Positions 63,327 through 64,000 of a DNA stretch of 64,000 bases are shown one piece after another (the stretch's first letter is position 1; each line of letters opens with the position of its first letter). The position numbers were made by a program, and so were the translations under genes. Origin of the DNA: JBBSBL01 sp963735885 (GTDB taxonomy: Bacteria > Actinomycetota > Thermoleophilia > Solirubrobacterales > Solirubrobacteraceae); contig CAVTMP010000003.1 in the NCBI GenBank assembly GCA_963735885.1, forward strand, positions 124,001 to 188,000. The letters run 5' to 3'. The notes under the pieces are model-generated. The model had not been told where the DNA came from. It worked only from the letters and a program-made list of their open reading frames with translations, and did not search any database.

Positions 63327-64000
63327 TCAGCTCAGCGCCGCCGCGGCGAGTCGCCCCACGCGCTCTCCCGCGGCCTCGATCCCGGCCTCGTCCAGGCGGG
63401 CGTGATGCCCGTCGGGCCCGATGAGATCGCTCACGGCGAGCACGCACGCCGTGCGCACCCCACGGAGCGCGCCGAGGTGGAGGACCGTGGCCGACTCCAT
63501 CTCGACGGCCACGGCCCCGGCCGCCGCCCAGCGCGCCTCGCGACCGCGATCGGCGTCGTAGAAGAGATCGGTGCTCGCGACGAGCGCCGCCGCTTGCGCG
63601 TCGCGGTCGCCCGCCCGTCGCAGCGCCGCCGTGAGGCCGGGATCCGGCACGACCCGGGCGCCGGCGCCGAGCGCCCGGCTCGTCCCGTCGTCGGCGAGCG
63701 TCGCCGCGACCACGAGGACGTCGCCGAGGTCGAGCTCCGGCGAGATCGCGCCGCACGTCCCGACCCGGATCACGCGCCGGGCCCCGAGCCGCGCGAGCTC
63801 CTCCACGACGATCGCCGCGCTCGGCCCGCCCATGCCGCTGCTCTGGACCGTGAGCAGCTCGCCGTCGGCGTGCGCCGGCCCGGTGTAGCCCCAGAGGCCG
63901 CGGTGGTGGTTGAACATCTTCGGCCCGTCGATCAGCGCCTGGGCCAGGAGCAGCGCCCGGCCGGGGTCGCCGGGCAGCAGGACACGCTCGGCCAGCGGCG
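63327..64000 (-). CDS. Purine/uridine nucleoside phosphorylase family (5' end outside window)
   Basis: About 224 residues of the PNP/UDP family; the N-terminus is beyond the right edge. Motifs are LLPGDPGRA, FNHHRGLWGYTG, SSGMGGPSAAIVVEEL (phosphate/ribose site), RVIRVGTCGAISPELDLGDV and AVEMESATVLHLGAL, with the ribose-binding Met-Glu. It cleaves nucleosides with phosphate to base and ribose-1-phosphate. The base specificity loop SDLIGPDGHHARL has SD, which fits purines in the DeoD/MTAP-like group or uridine phosphorylase; I cannot choose between these. Confidence 0.85.
   Translation of the reverse strand, partial: PLAERVLLPGDPGRALLLAQALIDGPKMFNHHRGLWGYTGPAHADGELLTVQSSGMGGPSAAIVVEELARLGARRVIRVGTCGAISPELDLGDVLVVAATLADDGTSRALGAGARVVPDPGLTAALRRAGDRDAQAAALVASTDLFYDADRGREARWAAAGAVAVEMESATVLHLGALRGVRTACVLAVSDLIGPDGHHARLDEAGIEAAGERVGRLAAAALS

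Overview
The window is a stretch of very GC-rich chromosome from an actinobacterium. The best fit is class Thermoleophilia (Solirubrobacterales-like), inferred from several traits: GC-ending codons, GTG/GTGA-coupled starts, TANNNT -10 boxes lying only 6-10 nt before start codons, an actinobacterial IHF, a six-gene mce cluster, HemQ-type heme synthesis and a type III glutamine synthetase. No rRNA, tRNA, IS element, prophage or CRISPR array was seen. Both edges cut genes (BolA on the left, a nucleoside phosphorylase on the right).

Layout. 0-5.9 kb: bolA, an A-type Fe-S carrier, a HemQ/ferredoxin-NADP reductase pair, a glycosyltransferase joined to a flippase-like membrane domain, and a patatin lipase. 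5.9-15.3 kb: metH, then a nitrogen block with glnA (type III) divergent from amt-PII, followed by a PucR/CdaR-like regulator. 15.3-31.0 kb: a complete lipid-uptake (Mce) system of two YrbE permeases, the MceG/MlaF ATPase and six MCE proteins, followed by an RND/MMPL transporter, a one-cysteine redoxin-like membrane protein and a B3/B4 protein. 31-34 kb: small proteins, a VOC protein and an IHF gene with a long leader. 34-38.8 kb: an alpha-oxoamine synthase with serine-palmitoyltransferase-like motifs, an MDR dehydrogenase and a divergent ~390-aa GNAT-fold protein, which together are a candidate sphingolipid locus; then an AlkA-like glycosylase. 38.7-42.9 kb: a secreted LytM-like protein and a ThiXYZ-type ABC importer under a TPP riboswitch. 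42.9-46.7 kb: a VWA/MoxR pair, small membrane proteins and an EVE-domain protein. 46.8-52.9 kb: an ArsA-like ATPase, a secreted glucuronyl C5-epimerase-like protein, a lipoprotein, a Ca2+/H+ antiporter and small proteins. 53-59.7 kb: fatty-acid catabolism (acyl-CoA dehydrogenase with an operator at its promoter, and a 3-hydroxyacyl-CoA dehydrogenase/enoyl-CoA hydratase fusion), PadR, SRPBCC, Ogt and a sirtuin. 59.7-64 kb: a large multidomain murein hydrolase, a phasin-like coiled-coil protein and a nucleoside phosphorylase.

Two caveats shape the reading. First, many conserved genes carry single-base frameshifts (metH 3, glnA 4, amt 2, acyl-CoA dehydrogenase 3, ArsA and the antiporter many). 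They sit in 2.5-13 kb, one spot at 32.4 kb, and 45.7-54 kb, while 14-31 kb and 33-45 kb are clean. I read them as assembly indels, not pseudogenes. Second, the last mce gene has a central ~1 kb with codon usage completely unlike its own ends and all neighbours, which is the strongest compositional anomaly in the window.
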